DNA from: Hygrocybe punicea
Lineage: Eukaryota; Basidiomycota; Agaricomycetes; Agaricales; Hygrophoraceae
Assembly: GCA_963556145.1 (NCBI GenBank)
Contig: OY744468.1
Location: 5,270,001-5,334,000, forward strand
Reading direction: 5' to 3'
DNA length: 64,000 bases
A program made the position numbers and the translations under genes. Below the pieces are notes generated by a model. That model ran no database searches, was not told the DNA's origin, and saw only the letters and a list, made by a program, of their open reading frames with translations. How positions within the stretch are numbered: position 1 is the first letter of the stretch; each line of letters starts with the position of its first letter. Below, in pieces: positions 1-11,839 of the stretch.

Positions 1-1363
1 AACTGGTCACCCCAGTCTAGACAGACAAGTGGATCCCAAGCCCCCGGTTTGCCACGTACAAGACGCGGAATGTGGATAGTTTTGAACGACTGAACGGTGG
101 TTATCTTCCCTGATGGCGTCCGAAACCCAACGAGAATCTCCTGGCCCTACCGGTTAGCAATTTGGCCACTGACATTCGGCGATTGGCTTACTGGCACACC
201 CAAAAGAAAAGATTGAAAATAAATTTTCAGTAATTTCCTTTCGTCAGCATCAGTCGAGTCCAATACTAGTTATTGGACCAAAGAACATACTTTTCAAACT
301 TTTCCTCGTCTTGCGGACCTCGGATCGTGAGGGAGGTTTTCAATTCCACAAATGAATCAGTGTGACCGGTGTATGGCTCTGTAAAGTCAAAGTCATTTGT
401 GTTAGATTTCATAAACTGGTTTTCGAAAGAATATATTTCACCTCGTATACAGTCAACCTCTCCGCCGATGATCATCCTAGTGCCCCCCAATTTCGTCTTC
501 ACGACGCAACACCATTGGACGTTCGTATCGACATCGCCACCCCACCCCGGAACGTCAGGATTGGCGTCGTGTTGCCGCACTGGAGTAGAAGATGTACAAT
601 ATGATTCAAAGGCATAGCCAAAGTATGACTGGAGACGATGTCGAGCTTCCAAATTATTCCTAAAGGCAAGACGTAAGTTGACAGACTATGACTTTCAATG
701 ACGGGAAAGGAACTTACTTCTCTATCAATTTCGCCTCAGTGAGGTGTTCTTCGAGATACATTGTTCCGTTGACGTACATCACGTTCATCTCCCACCCATC
801 TCTCTCCTCGTATGGCGACGTCAATATCCTCCCTCAATCAAATTAAAAAATAAGATCCCGAAACACACAGCGGCCCACCTCGTCATAACACCTCTCCAAG
901 CCACAACCCCGACATCTATCTTTTGCAATTCACTCCCCGTGCCTGTCCCCTTCCGTGCCCTATCCCATGCTCTCACGAGCCCATCCACCCTACCCTTCTC
1001 ATCTGCTCTCCGGATCCACCGTTCATACCCATAACTCAACTGTGCGTTTTGGGGAGGCTGCACGAAATACCGTAGTGCCGAGTCGGTAAATTCTAACGAG
1101 CGCGAAGGCGTGTATGAGAATGTGAGAAGGGGGACGGGTCGTTGGAATGGCGTGGGCTTAATTGCGGATGTTGGGGTCTTTGGTGGGAAAGAAAGTTTCT
1201 GGTCTTGTGAAAGAATCTTTGTTTTGGAAGTCGAGGCGGTAGGTTGTTCTGGTGAGAGGTTGGCTAAGCGGGGCTTCGTGTACCGTCTCTCAACCGTGGA
1301 CGTCGGATCGTCTTCATCGTTGAGCAGGTCTGCTATACTTCGTTTGGATGAAGTCCGAGCCAT
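1..1363 (-). CDS. RAI1: RAI1/DXO-family decapping nuclease, 3' end outside window
   Basis: Homologue of Rai1/DXO, which removes incomplete 5' caps and supports the 5'-3' exonuclease Rat1 in nuclear RNA quality control. Exons in phase: 879-1363, 718-828, 291-659, 192-237 and 1-146 (open at the left edge), giving about 385 residues so far. Family marks read directly are GVVAWRG and ILTSPYEERDGWEMNVMYVN across the first junction, SYFGYAFE, the metal-site block GGEVDC, then VELKTS, LLKIYFQSFLLGVP, and finally ILVGFRTP with PRLVRGKPGAWDP. Introns of 50, 58, 53 and 45 nt end in AG, some with a CTAAC/CTGAC-like branch site. The start at MARTSSKRS follows the usual variable, Ser/Thr-rich N-terminus; upstream in-frame Met codons exist but are less likely. 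The last residues lie beyond base 1. Confidence 0.93.
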
Positions 1364-2124
1364 ACGCACGAAAGCAACCCTAGTTTGAGGTTGCAATAAA
1401 CCTTCCCGTTCACCCACCGGGTCTAACGCTATGGTAGCCATCACAAACCAGAAATGCATGTCTTCCCGTCCTCTCAGTGTCTCCATTGCTAACGACGGAA
1501 TCAGACTCATACACTGGCAATTCAAAGCCTTGGGGCATTGCAATATAGTTTATTATGACAGAGACTCTTGCGAAAACCTGGCAATCAATTTGGACTGGCC
1601 AACGTGGGATGGATGCCATGTTTATTGTGAGCTATATAATAAAGCGTCATAAAGCCTGACATATCTGTGCTCCCTTATAATGATTCTAGGTTAAACCAAT
1701 GACGCATTGTGTGGATCGAAGTGGCTGGACCTCGCAAAATTGGACAGTGCGCCATTATCTTGTGGACATTTGAAAGACATCGGATCGAAAGGGACTCATC
1801 GGATCGAAAGGGACTCATCGGATCGAAAGGGACTCCTGCTACCCGTTCACCAGCTCTAGGTGCTCACTTTTGTTGAATGACGACCAATTAATAACTGCGC
1901 AATCCCTGAAATTATGAATCAAGACAAAACTTTGTGTCCTTCCTAATATTTCCTCCTCAATACCAAACCGGCATTCCACAGGTGGCCACCGAAGGCCACA
2001 CAGATGTTAGCACTATAAAGAATGTTGCTTGGTCGGCAAACCCGCCTCAACATTCTTATTCGCAAACCCGAAGACTGGCTCTGATTGTCATTCCTTAATC
2101 ATTCTTCGCTTTTTTTTCATCGAC
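1364..2124. other. Divergent intergenic region with a 19-bp triple tandem repeat
   Basis: This region lies between the minus-strand RAI1 gene and the plus-strand charged-protein gene, so it should hold both promoters. At about 1777-1833 the 19-mer CATCGGATCGAAAGGGACT is repeated three times in tandem. No reliable coding exon was seen. Confidence 0.6.
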
Positions 2125-2716
2125 ATGATTTGTGCGTATGTGATGTACAGGCTTGGTGTTCACCACTTGATCCTCACCTTGCACAGTTTTTAAGAAATCC
2201 AAACTCCCGTCTGATTGGCCGTCTCTCCACCACAAATGCGATCAGCCCGGTTGCCGATTCCCCAACCCACCCCAACCCGCAGAGGGCGTCTACGAGTGCA
2301 AGGGTATCCCCGGCGGCTTTTACTGCGAGGGGACCTACAAAGTATCCAGCAAAGATGCTCAACAAGCGGACAGGCACTTCAAGGAACAATTCTTTCGCGA
2401 GGCTGAAGAAGAAAGACTTCTGAAACACAACCGCCGAGATGAGAACCGTTTAAGGCGTCGTATAGACCGAGGGCATGGGCAAGTTGTACCTGAGGGGAAT
2501 GGATATTACGACGATGCGCGGAAGCAAGACACCCGACGGGACCAAGACGGTCTTGTACGGCGCGATGCTGTCCGAAAACGCCTTCAGCCTGGAGCGTCGC
2601 ATCCTCGAGTTGAACGTTGGAATCAAGCCAAGCAGCAGCGCAGAGAACAGGAATTTCTCGAAGATCAATGTGCGCAACAAATGTATCCCGGATACAGGGT
2701 ACCGCAGAGATGGTAA
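2125..2716 (+). CDS. Small charged hypothetical protein, 178 aa
   Basis: Not recognised. The best model is a 7-nt first exon (2125-2131, ATG ATT T), a 55-nt intron opening with GTGCGT and closing with GCACAG, and a second exon 2187-2716; the total of 537 nt is in phase. The N-terminal part is Cys/Pro/Gly-rich (HHKCDQPGCRFPNP, then VYECKGIPGGFYC), four cysteines that could bind a metal or form disulphides. The remainder is strongly charged, rich in Arg, Glu, Gln and Asp (for example RHFKEQFFREAEEERLLKHN). The final codon TGG is followed by TAAGTT, so stop and splice donor overlap; splicing onward also meets a stop at once. The tiny first exon is the weakest part of the model. Confidence 0.5.
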
Positions 2717-3445
2717 GTTATCTGCATTCTGATGTACTGCCACTGCAGATGAATTATTTTCGTAGGATCTGAAGGTGTTTCCCCCTCGATACTACACTAC
2801 AGACCGATTACTGGATAACGGTTCTGGTTGACTGTATTCATGTTAAACAACAATTCAATTATTAATCATTCTTCTTCGATCAGCAACGCCGGCCTTTTGG
2901 CCAGCAGTTTCACCTATATGTGCGTCGTCTAAATGGATGTTATGCGCTGCCTCGTGTGTCCGGTAATTATCTTACACTCCAGCGGGAGTTCCATCTTTTC
3001 TGGTCCACTTCACCCCTTTGATGCTAGACCGTCGTGGTGCTTCCCCCCCGGGATGTTTCACACTTGCATAATGAAGAGATCAGTCTGCAGATGTCGAGGC
3101 GTGTCTAATTACTTCCGCAGCAGGCTGTTAAACGCGTGGTGCACATTGTGATCCCGTGTTCCCGCTTCAGTGGTCGTTTGGACCGAACACCTCGGCGAAG
3201 AGAAGAGTTTGTTACTTAGCAACTTCAACTTTAGCACTTGACTTGTGGTGTGTTTCACCTGCTATGCACCTGCTCTCATGGTTCAAATCCCGAGGTAGCT
3301 TATACAGGAAGAGCGCTTTTAATCGGGGCTCAGAATCTTACATGTGTTTTACTCGCCGATATCAGATGCATAGTGTACAAGTTATACTCGCCGATATCAG
3401 ATAATCGACCAATATTGGATCTCTTACTATCTCTTACTACCAGTC
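2717..3445. other. Intergenic, no gene seen
   Basis: Short ORFs on both strands lack codon or family support. One feature stands out: the 18-mer TACTCGCCGATATCAGAT occurs twice about 37 bp apart near 3348-3402, a short direct repeat. Confidence 0.45.
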
Positions 3446-4353
3446 TCAAACCAAGAGCTTTGCAGCCAATACACCAACCTTGACAACATCGGGAGCACCT
3501 TCCAGGAGTTCCTCGACGCTCGCAAACAACGCCGCAGCGACCTTTCCATTAAGATGCGCATTTCTCCCTTCTTCGCTAGCGAAAAAATCCACGATGCCTG
3601 AAATATAAAAATAAATGAATTTAGTCTGGGAACGGAAGCAAGAGAGAAAAAAGAAATCGAACCAAATGTATTCGTATCGGGATACGCAATCGCATACCAC
3701 ACCGGTGTCTCCGGTTCCGCTTCAACGAGAGGTAAAGCGCCCTGGGTGAAAACAATTCAGGGGCCCTTTTCCATTTTCAAAGATAAAGGGAAAAAAAAAA
3801 AAAAACGAGAACTCACAATTAAAAAATCCTTGACGGCTTGCACCTTGTCGGGCTTCGCGGTGAGTAACACTCTCAGCCCCACGGTCACTGGCAAGCCCGC
3901 ATTCGTCGACTCAGCTGCTGCGGGACTGGTCACTTTGCTCGCTAGGACTTCCACCTGGCCGATTGATGGCGTAGAAGTGAATAGGACGGGGGCGTTGACC
4001 ATCAGGGCCTCGGCGACTTTGCCCAACAGATGGGAAGATCGTCCAGATTCGGTCGGGAATGTGTCGAAGACGGCGAAGACATCGTCGCCCTCGTACTTTA
4101 TGCCGAACCATTGCACCGTCTCGGGCTCGGCGTTGGCTAGAGTGCATCCGACAGATAGGAATTCGGCGACGGCGGATACCTTATCGGCTTTGGCGTGGAG
4201 GGGGACCAGAAGACCATATTTTGCTTTTATTTTTAATTTTTTTTGATTTAAAAAAAAATTGTGATAAGGTTTTGTATTGCAATCCCACAGAAGGTCAATA
4301 TCCAAAGATTTGAAAATTGGACGTTGTGTTTGCGTACCTTGGTGACTGACCAT
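3446..4353 (-). CDS. Two-domain ABM-like (dimeric alpha/beta barrel) protein, 217 aa
   Basis: Four exons in phase: 4338-4353, 3817-4223, 3663-3741 and 3446-3597. The protein is an internal tandem duplication of one ~100-residue unit. Unit 1 runs YGLLVPLHAKADKVSAVAEFL, then EPETVQWFGIKY, FAVFDTFPTESGR and VEVLASKV. Unit 2 runs LRVLLTAKPDKVQAVKDFL, then EPETPVWYAIAYP, GIVDFFASEEGR and VGVLAAKLLV. This layout matches the ABM (antibiotic biosynthesis monooxygenase) / dimeric alpha-beta barrel fold, where two such units normally pair; here both are on one chain. Known members act on small aromatic substrates or are of unknown role, so no substrate can be given. One intron donor is GTTCGA. The first exon encodes only five residues (MVSHQ), so the start is somewhat uncertain. 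Confidence 0.8.
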
Positions 4354-6167
4354 CTTGGAATGCGTTGAGCGACAGACTGCTGTTCAACTGTGACACGATA
4401 AGGTCTGTATTCAGTTCTCAGAAAGGCAGCCTCTATGAAGCAAAGTTGCCATAACTGTACGTACATGTTCAAGCCCATCTTGGAAAGAAAGGGCCCATGT
4501 CAGCTAGAAAGAATAGGCAAATCGGGCGGGCTCACCCCTGCAACGTGCCGATCGGTCAGTAGTGATGTTTTTTTTTGCGCCGCAACCAAGAGAACGGTGC
4601 CACAAGTTATGGGGTTGCGCTGATTTCAAAGCGACCGTAATGCTTAAAGTCCGTGAGTATTACGTTGCGATTTCTCCTGTGATTCCATTCCTTCTTATGA
4701 CCCTGTTTTCAAAGTGATGTTGTATATTAAGGACTGAAGCAGACCATCATGGGCATGGTATGGAATTCTCTCACCTTCTGATCGTCGGCCGGTAACCACA
4801 GGTCCACAGCTTCTTGAGAACCTGAACACAACCACTTTAACGGCAATCATATCGGGTCCTCAAGTTTCATATCAATACGAGAACTCACTGATAATATTTT
4901 CCCTTTGTGTGATGATATGGGTAAGCACTCCACGCCCATGTCACCAGTTCGTTCTATCATTAGTTTTGTGTTTACAAACAGCCTCCACTGGCCGGCTGTT
5001 TACCCTGAACGCCGATGAGTGCGGCAAATGATACTGTGGAATGCAATCGCCAAGAAGGGCAATCTCGTTCAGGGGTGCAAGCAGGGAGTTGCCGGATCCA
5101 AGATTGCGCCAAATAGCTGGTTCAAGAGTCGGACCAAGAAGGAAAGATGAAAGGCAGATTTTCGGGACGCAGTGAAGATTGTCAATCGATACGATTGGAC
5201 CTCGTTGCAATCTGTTGGCTTGTGATCTCGTAGCCTTTTCGGCGTCACCCTTCTGTTCTGCAGATGTGGCAACTGTTTGACATACAGGAGGCACGTATGC
5301 GAAGATGATATGCGGCATCGATGAAGTGTAAAGTCGTTGTGGTTGCATGTACCACATCGATGGGCAATCATGCTGCAAAGATCCGCCTATCTGGCCAAGG
5401 CAAGTTTACGGACATGTGGACCCGTATTTCCTTCCTTGTCCATCATCGTATCAACGCCGTCCGATCTCAGCCTAATCAGGCACAATGCCGTCTACTGAGG
5501 TGAATGTGCCGCAACAGAACAAACGAAAGAAACTGAACAGACTCGTGGAGGAGGTCGCTGAAAGTTGCCTGGCGTTATTCCGCCTTCGCTACGAGGGCGA
5601 GGGAGTGAAGAACGAGCATCAAAGCTTGGAGGGGGATCTGTAATCGGGACTGATCACCGATTGTGCGATTGTCGAATCTTGTCCATCTGCAGGAACGGCT
5701 GATCAGTCGAGGGGTTTGTAGGGGAACGATTGTGGTCACACGGGGGGGTTGTACGTGAACATGAGGCCTTGAGACTAGCAAAGTTGCAGAACAAAAAGAA
5801 TGTGCAGATGAGTGAAACATGAATCTTGGGCGAAACTGTGCACGTTGTTGGAGCTCCGCATATGTGGCCGAGATCTAACCCGAGTTAGCTTGTCCTTAGG
5901 GGCAGTGCTCTAACTCGCTCTGGACTTGCCGCCATCTCAGCCTTCTCCATCATCATCCCCATCGCCGTCTTGCTTGCATTAAACACCCCGGGCTGTCTCC
6001 TCGAAGTCCCCTGTACCCTGGTATGACCCACAGTCTTGTCCTTGCAAGTTGAAACGGCCTCACCACAATTTTTTTGGCTCTAGATCCGCCGTCATCGGGA
6101 GATACAAAAGCCAGATTCAAGACCAACCTCCAAATTGATCTCGCCCCTCTAATCGATTCACAAATCT
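4354..6167. other. Long intergenic region upstream of the GATA gene
   Basis: About 1.8 kb without a convincing multi-exon gene. A 145-codon minus ORF (4941-5378) and a 60-codon plus ORF (5321-5503) overlap each other and show no family signature. The last ~200 bp before 6168 are C/T-rich, as in fungal 5' leaders. One small plus ORF at 5485 is listed separately. Confidence 0.4.
5485..5643 (+). CDS. Possible small ORF, 52 aa, unsupported
   Basis: Unrecognised. The ATG is preceded by CACA, a fair fungal start context. The product is basic then acidic (NKRKKLNRLVEEVAESCLAL, then LRYEGEGVKNEH) with an amphipathic, helix-like pattern. It could be a short protein, an upstream ORF or the terminal exon of something larger; no splice partner was found. 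Listed at low confidence because the codon pattern looks better than that of the neighbouring spurious ORFs. Confidence 0.2.
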   Translation: MPSTEVNVPQQNKRKKLNRLVEEVAESCLALFRLRYEGEGVKNEHQSLEGDL

Positions 6168-7084
6168 ATGGCCTCTGCACATCACGCCCAACGTTACGCT
6201 CTGCCTCCTCCTAATGCCAACAATGACTTTCGTTTACCCTCCCTCAAAGATTTGAACTTTCAGTATCGTCCTCCTCCCCCTTCACAGCAAGAATCTCCCC
6301 CCGTAGTGGTACAAAGCCCCCAGCTCGATCCCGTGGCAAGTCAAGATCACTCTCCTCGCCATGGTCCTGCCGCATGGGGACGTCCAAACCCTTCTTCTAG
6401 CTCAGTTCCTGCACAAATGCCGCACCCCCACCACCATCAGCATCAACACTCTCCTCCTCTTCCTGCCCCTCACGAAGCACAGACACCAAAGGTGATCGAG
6501 TATTCTTCCAAGCACGATAATGGAGGCTACTTGACCCCAGGTATGCCCTTGTCGGCCCAAATCACGCCTGTCCCAGGAGCCGTCAATATCGGTCCAGGAA
6601 CTCGGGGGGACGACATGGCTCATCCTCACAATTCCCTCAAGCGAGCACACCCTGGCTCTACCGTTAATGTTCCTCGTGACGGCCGTCCCTCTCATGTATG
6701 TGGCTGCAATCTCCTTATTTATTCTCGTGACTTATGACTCCACTGGACCCTAAGCCTCCTTATCCACCGCAGTACGCGTCATATCCCTCTCCTCAGCCAC
6801 CTCCGCCTGCCCCATTTCAGCCAGGTCCTCCAGTCCATGAACAAATCCATCATCCCGGTTCAGCACCACCCCCTCATCCTGGTTATGGGTACCAACAGTA
6901 TATGCAACCTCGGTCACATATGCACCCGCAACACCCTCATCCCCATCCTCATGCGCATCCCCATCATCCCCATCCCCATCCCCACCATCCCCATCCGCAG
7001 CACCAACCCCCGGCAAATCCGTATCCTCCCCCGCCCCCGCCTCAAGAGTCTTGGGAGCACCATCAGCAACAGCAACAACAGCAG

Positions 7085-7170
<86 letters not shown>

Positions 7171-8656
7171 GCAGCAGCAACATCAACAACAGCAATTGCA
7201 ACAACAACATCAGGCCCAGCAACTCTTTTCGAGGACGACTCCCCTCGTTCCGACTACCCTTGATACTCGTGCCACCACATTTTCCACGCATGATATTGAG
7301 AAAACATCGGCTCGTGAGAGTACGGTGTCGGAGGTATTTATTTTTGTGCAGTGTTCAAACCAATCGGTCTTGTGATGCGGTCTTTCATGCAGATTGTCAG
7401 GCATTGTACGGTCATTTACTCATTTGCCAGCCGTTATGGTGCGAATATCACTTTATGGTCTTGGCTTGTCCTGAAATGATAAAATCCCATTCATCGTCAT
7501 AGCCCAACTGCAAGCAAGCATGCCTCATGTTCAGCCTCTCCCAGCTGAAGTCACCGAGATGGCCCAGAGGGCCAGCCAAGTCGTCCGTCTCGTGGAGGAA
7601 CTTCGCCGAATTACCCAACCGGAAGCGGATCGCCTCAAGGTGGACGCTACCACGGGTTTGAGTTCTGCCGACGACCATCGGCCCCCGAAGAGACCCTGGG
7701 AAGACCTGTCTCATGATGGGGGAGAAGGTGGCACGCAAGCCGATGTTCGTTCTCTTCTACCGTGGTAAGATGTTTTCTGATTTTTTTTCCCCCCCAGCAA
7801 TACGCAGCTACTGGTGACAAGCCCCAGACGACCGCTGAACAGGATATGGAAATAATCCGGACGAAACGCGCAACTAGTGCTGCCGGGGGTACCGCTGCAT
7901 CTGGTCAACCAAAAAGCAAATACAGGAAGAGAAGTGTAAGCAAATTTTCTTTTTGTCAACCTACCCATTGAAAACTGATTTTTGTCGCTTGAACATTCCC
8001 GACAGCGCGCAACTCCACCTGGAAAATGCCATTCATGTAATATTCGGGAGACGCCAGAGTGGAGGCGTGGGCCCGACGGTGCAAGGACACTGTGCAATGC
8101 ATGTGGATTGCGTAAGTGTTTATTTTTAGAGTCCCACTCCGATAATGAAGCCCCGCTTTTTGAACAAATTCTCAACTTAGACTATGCCAAACTCATGCGG
8201 AAGCGGGACAAGGCGCTCGGTCCTGCTGCCGCAGACGCACCTCGTATTGACATGGATACATTGAGAGCTTCCGCCAGAGCAGCCGACCTTGCAGATAAGG
8301 CCCACATACGTTCCTCCAAGCACTCGACAACATCTCGATCGCAATCGCAGCAAGGGAATGAAGTGACGTCTCCCGTGGAGGCCGGGAAGCAGTTACCACA
8401 GCAACATCATCAAGGATCTTTCCAGCTTGTACCCGTCGTCCCGCCTGGATCTAATAACGCCACTCTTTCTGCCTCTGATATGGGAAGCCGCCAGGCGATG
8501 CAAGCTCCGAATAGTGCGGCTATACCGGTACCGCCCCCGCCGTGGGCAACACCTGTGTCATCTGGCGGACGTGGATATGCTCCTGATCAGATGCAACATC
8601 AGTCTTTTATTAGGACGTCGCAACACGGCACATCCAACGGTACTTCGCCGCGTTAA
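6168..8656 (+). CDS. GATA zinc-finger transcription factor with long polyQ tract (NsdD/SUB-1/Gat201-like)
   Basis: Nuclear DNA-binding regulator. Exons: 6168-6695, 6773-7333 (acceptor at 6755 is also in phase), 7393-7438, 7503-7744, 7798-7935, 8006-8111 and 8181-8656, giving about 698-704 aa. The GATA finger reads [20 protein letters not shown], then RTLCNACGL, with an intron splitting it just before [11 protein letters not shown]. The Cys spacing is CX2C-X18-CX2C, and the [26 protein letters not shown] form is that of the NsdD/SUB-1/Gat201 group (sexual development or mushroom formation in studied fungi); the exact orthologue is inferred. N-terminal to it are Pro/His-rich low complexity, a 39-residue pure Gln run (7064-7180), and a conserved block ending [20 protein letters not shown] that may form a coiled coil. 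The exon ending at 7744 uses an unusual GTTCGT donor because the nearby GTAAGA puts the next exon out of frame. Confidence 0.88.
7064..7180 (+). repeat. CAG/CAA microsatellite encoding 39 glutamines
   Basis: An uninterrupted mix of CAG and CAA codons inside the GATA factor's second exon, flanked by His codons and followed by a second Gln/His stretch to about 7218. Interspersed CAA codons usually stabilise such tracts. The reverse strand gives a spurious poly-Leu ORF. Confidence 0.95.
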
Positions 8657-9221
8657 TTCATACGGCTTGCAGCTTTCCCCTTTCTTGCGATTTCTGCTAC
8701 TGCCTTGCCAATCCTTGAATCTTCTATGTTCCCTCTTTTCTCATTCTCTGGTACGACATCACTACCCCCCCATTGGCAAACTTTCGTTCGCATTACATTA
8801 ATTGTATAATGGATTTGTTTTCTTCCCTCCACAACTTGCATGATTTTGTTTTACTCGATGATGGTAATGTCCTTTATTAGTCTATACAAACACATTGTTT
8901 TTTACCGAGTACATAATATATATATGACAGTCTAATCCAGAAATGTCGAAGAAAGCTGGTTCTTAACCCTTAGCAAGGGTGAGTTATATGACTTACCGAC
9001 CGTTTCTAACTACTCTGCCCTTTCGTTGGCTGGCCAGGGATATCGCCTTGGCAAACAGGACTCGGAGAAGATGATAAGTTTTATCACGGGAACTCAAATT
9101 TATCCTTCCCGCCCGGAAGCCCGGCTTTTCAGTAGACCACTCTTTTTCCCTTTTCCACTGTCAACGACAGCGACAGCGACTACGACACAACACCCACATT
9201 CTTTTTTTTTCAATTTTACAA
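8657..9221. other. GATA 3' flank and GH79 promoter region
   Basis: This holds the GATA gene's 3' end and the GH79 upstream region. An ORF that runs into the GH79 exon from 9026 is in another frame and is discounted. No RNA gene was seen. Confidence 0.5.
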
Positions 9222-11839
9222 ATGTCCATATTACTCCTTCTATGGAATCTGTGCGGCCTTCTCGCCATTCTTTCAGTTCGAGCCTCCATCACTGTGTATG
9301 GCCAACTACCACTCGCCCAAATGTCATTGTCCGCCCAGGCAGCTGCGGCGACTTACACAGGAGCTGCCGCATACGATCCTACAGTTCTACAAGCGCCACC
9401 TGTTCCTTCGCCGGCGGCGGCGTCACAGTTCCCTATCCAGCTGCAGAGCAGTTCTTCCAGCGTTTCTGGTCTCTCGATCCCCCACAGCGGCGGGTCCTTT
9501 TGGGGATTTTCAATAGAATTTTCAGTGATCAACCAAGTCCGTGAGTAACGTTGTTATTTGCCATTTATTGTAGTTGCAAGTAAACAAACAACGTTTCAAT
9601 AAACAGTTGGCATTAATGGGTAAAAAAAAACCACAACTCATTCCATTTTTATAAAAAAAGGTCAAGGTCTTCTGTCTGACTGACTGATGTGTTGTAGGTC
9701 ATTCATCCAAGTCCCGTTCCTTAACTTGATGGCCAATCTGCGAGAACGTGGCGGCTCGGTAAGCATTCGCGTCGGTGGAAATACACAGGAGGCCGCGACT
9801 CTCGTGGATAGCCTACCAAATAATGCAATCATATCGAAGGCCATCAACGCTACGTCCAATCCGGTCAATCAATAATATATTGTTTCCGATTGTTGGAGCG
9901 CTGAATTATCATAGACCCAAACGCCGCCCTTGCTCTACACACTCGAGGCTTTATACATGTTGGCCAATATCTCTTCTCTCGTTGGCGTCCAGTGGTATCT
10001 AGGTCCATCTTTATTTTTATAACTAACCATTGTTAGTCGAACTCAATGGAATAATATATGCAGGTGTTCCATTGAATGACTCTGTCAATTTTCGACTAGG
10101 GATCGCGGAAGCTGGTCAACAAATTCTCGGTGACCGGCTTTTAGGACTGCAAGTCGGCAACGAGCCTGACTTGTACGCACGGTAAAGTTTTTTTTTTTGG
10201 CTTAGCCTCCACCTCTAATTGATCGAGTGCGTGCGTCACAGTCACGGGCATCGACCAGCGACTTATAGTCCCTTTGACTACTTTGGAGAATTTGGTGCCG
10301 TGGTTGCAGCCATGAATGCAGACTCAGAAATCAAGTCTTCTGGCAACTTGAATTTGATTGGTCCCAATCTTTCAGGCGCGGTCTGGACGCCCGAGATGGT
10401 GTGGGACACAGGTTTCATCCGTTCTTATGCCGCGGATATCTATGGTCTCGCCGTGGAACAGTCAGTCTTTCGATATACAGTTGATTCTTGCACTTCACAC
10501 TTCATGCTCTCTTCAGTTACCCGAGCGACAATTGTGCTGCTCAATTTAACCTCGGCGCGTTCATCGATCCTCAACAAATTTTCCCATCCTATTTGACACA
10601 CAACTCTGGCAAGGGCATTGTCGCGCCATACATCAATTCCACCAACATTGCGCAAGCCTCCGGAAAACCGTTCATAATGTTTGAAACGAACACGGCATCG
10701 TGTGGTGGATTCCCTGGTGTCAGCGATAGTTTTGGCGCAGCGATGTGGGGAGTCGACTACGGGCTGCAAATGGCTTTTAGCAATTTTTCTAGTGCATTGC
10801 TCCACGTTGGTGGACAGAGCGTTTATTATAACGTATGTCTTCCTTTTCCCGAACTTTCTGTCCTTATTGATTTACTTGTGTCGTTGAATCTAGCCGTTCA
10901 CTCGTGTGTATCTATTGTTCCTTTTTTTGATCTTGTTCTTGTGAATTTACCTAACGGTCCGTCCAGCTCCACCCACTAATGAATCATCTATCCACCAATG
11001 GACGGTCGGTCCAACCTACTACTCAACACTCGTTGTTGCTGAGACATTCGGCACATCCAATACATCTCAAATAATCGACCTCAACCCTAATAATGGTAAC
11101 GAATTTACGCCAGCCTACGCAGTTTACGACGGTGGTGTTGCTACGAAAGTAGTTCTATTCAACTACATCACGGATCCCTCCGGTGCGAGCAACTATAATG
11201 CCACGATTTCAATTGGTGGCAGCCAGACTGGGACACCCAACGCAACGCCAGCATCGGTTCAAGTAAAGTCAGTCCACTACATCTTACTCGGGCAGTTGCA
11301 CATTGTCTCATAACTTTTTATTGGTGTTGCAGGTACCTGTTGTCCCCTTCTGTGTCTGAAAAGGTGAACATCACATGGGCAGGGCAAGTAAGTCTAGACG
11401 TTTGCTATCCGTGTCTTGGAAGATCTCATATCGTTGTGTATAATAGACCATCAGCGGTGTGTTTATGTCTGATGGTCGTATGCGAGGCAACTTAACCATC
11501 CAGACGGTGAACTGTGATCAGACTGCAAATACATGCACAATCACTGTTCCCGCACCTGGGGTTGCTTTGGTCTTCCTCAAGAACGATGCGTATGGCGGCC
11601 CATCGAACGATCCGCCCACTGTGACGTTCTCTACAACATCGTACACCAAGAATCACCATGCTACTGTCGATCCGTCTGTTCTGGCAACGTCCAACGGACA
11701 TTCTGGCACCGACCTCCGACTTGGTAGCACGAGTAAGCGACAGACAGCCGGTGCACCTCGACGAGTCGTTCCAAGCATCATGGTCTTGTTTTCGATTGTG
11801 TTTGGGGCAAATGCCGCACGTCTGACACTCGCACGCTAG
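9222..11839 (+). CDS. Secreted GH79 family glycoside hydrolase, 665 aa
   Basis: Eleven exons join in phase: 9222-9540, 9607-9619, 9698-9863, 9915-10002, 10064-10181, 10242-10460, 10517-10832, 10894-10903, 10967-11267, 11333-11387 and 11447-11839. Residues 1-21 (MSILLLLWNLCGLLAILSVR) are a signal peptide. The body matches basidiomycete GH79 (beta-glucuronidase/heparanase-like) enzymes: FIQVPFLNLMANL, SIRVGGNTQEAA, PPLLYTLEALYMLANIS. The acid/base Glu is likely that of LQVGNEPDLYA, and the nucleophile that of FIMFETNTASCGG. The C-terminal end (RRVVPSIMVLFSIVFGANAA) is hydrophobic and may signal a GPI anchor. Substrates of the family are glucuronic-acid-bearing glycans such as arabinogalactan proteins; the exact one cannot be read. 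Exons 2 and 8 are micro-exons of 13 and 10 nt. Confidence 0.92.

Noticed and set aside
2450..2743. Minus-strand 97-codon ORF
   Set aside because: Shadow of the charged-protein exon, which has the better codon pattern on the plus strand.
3285..3305. GGTTCAAATCC, a tRNA B-box-like string
   Set aside because: The flanking bases do not form a T-stem and no acceptor or anticodon stem was found.
4941..5378. Minus-strand 145-codon ORF
   Set aside because: No family signature, overlaps other ORFs in several frames and no plausible splice partners.
6914..7291. Minus-strand ORF with a long poly-Leu run
   Set aside because: Pure reverse complement of the CAG/CAA polyQ tract in the GATA gene.
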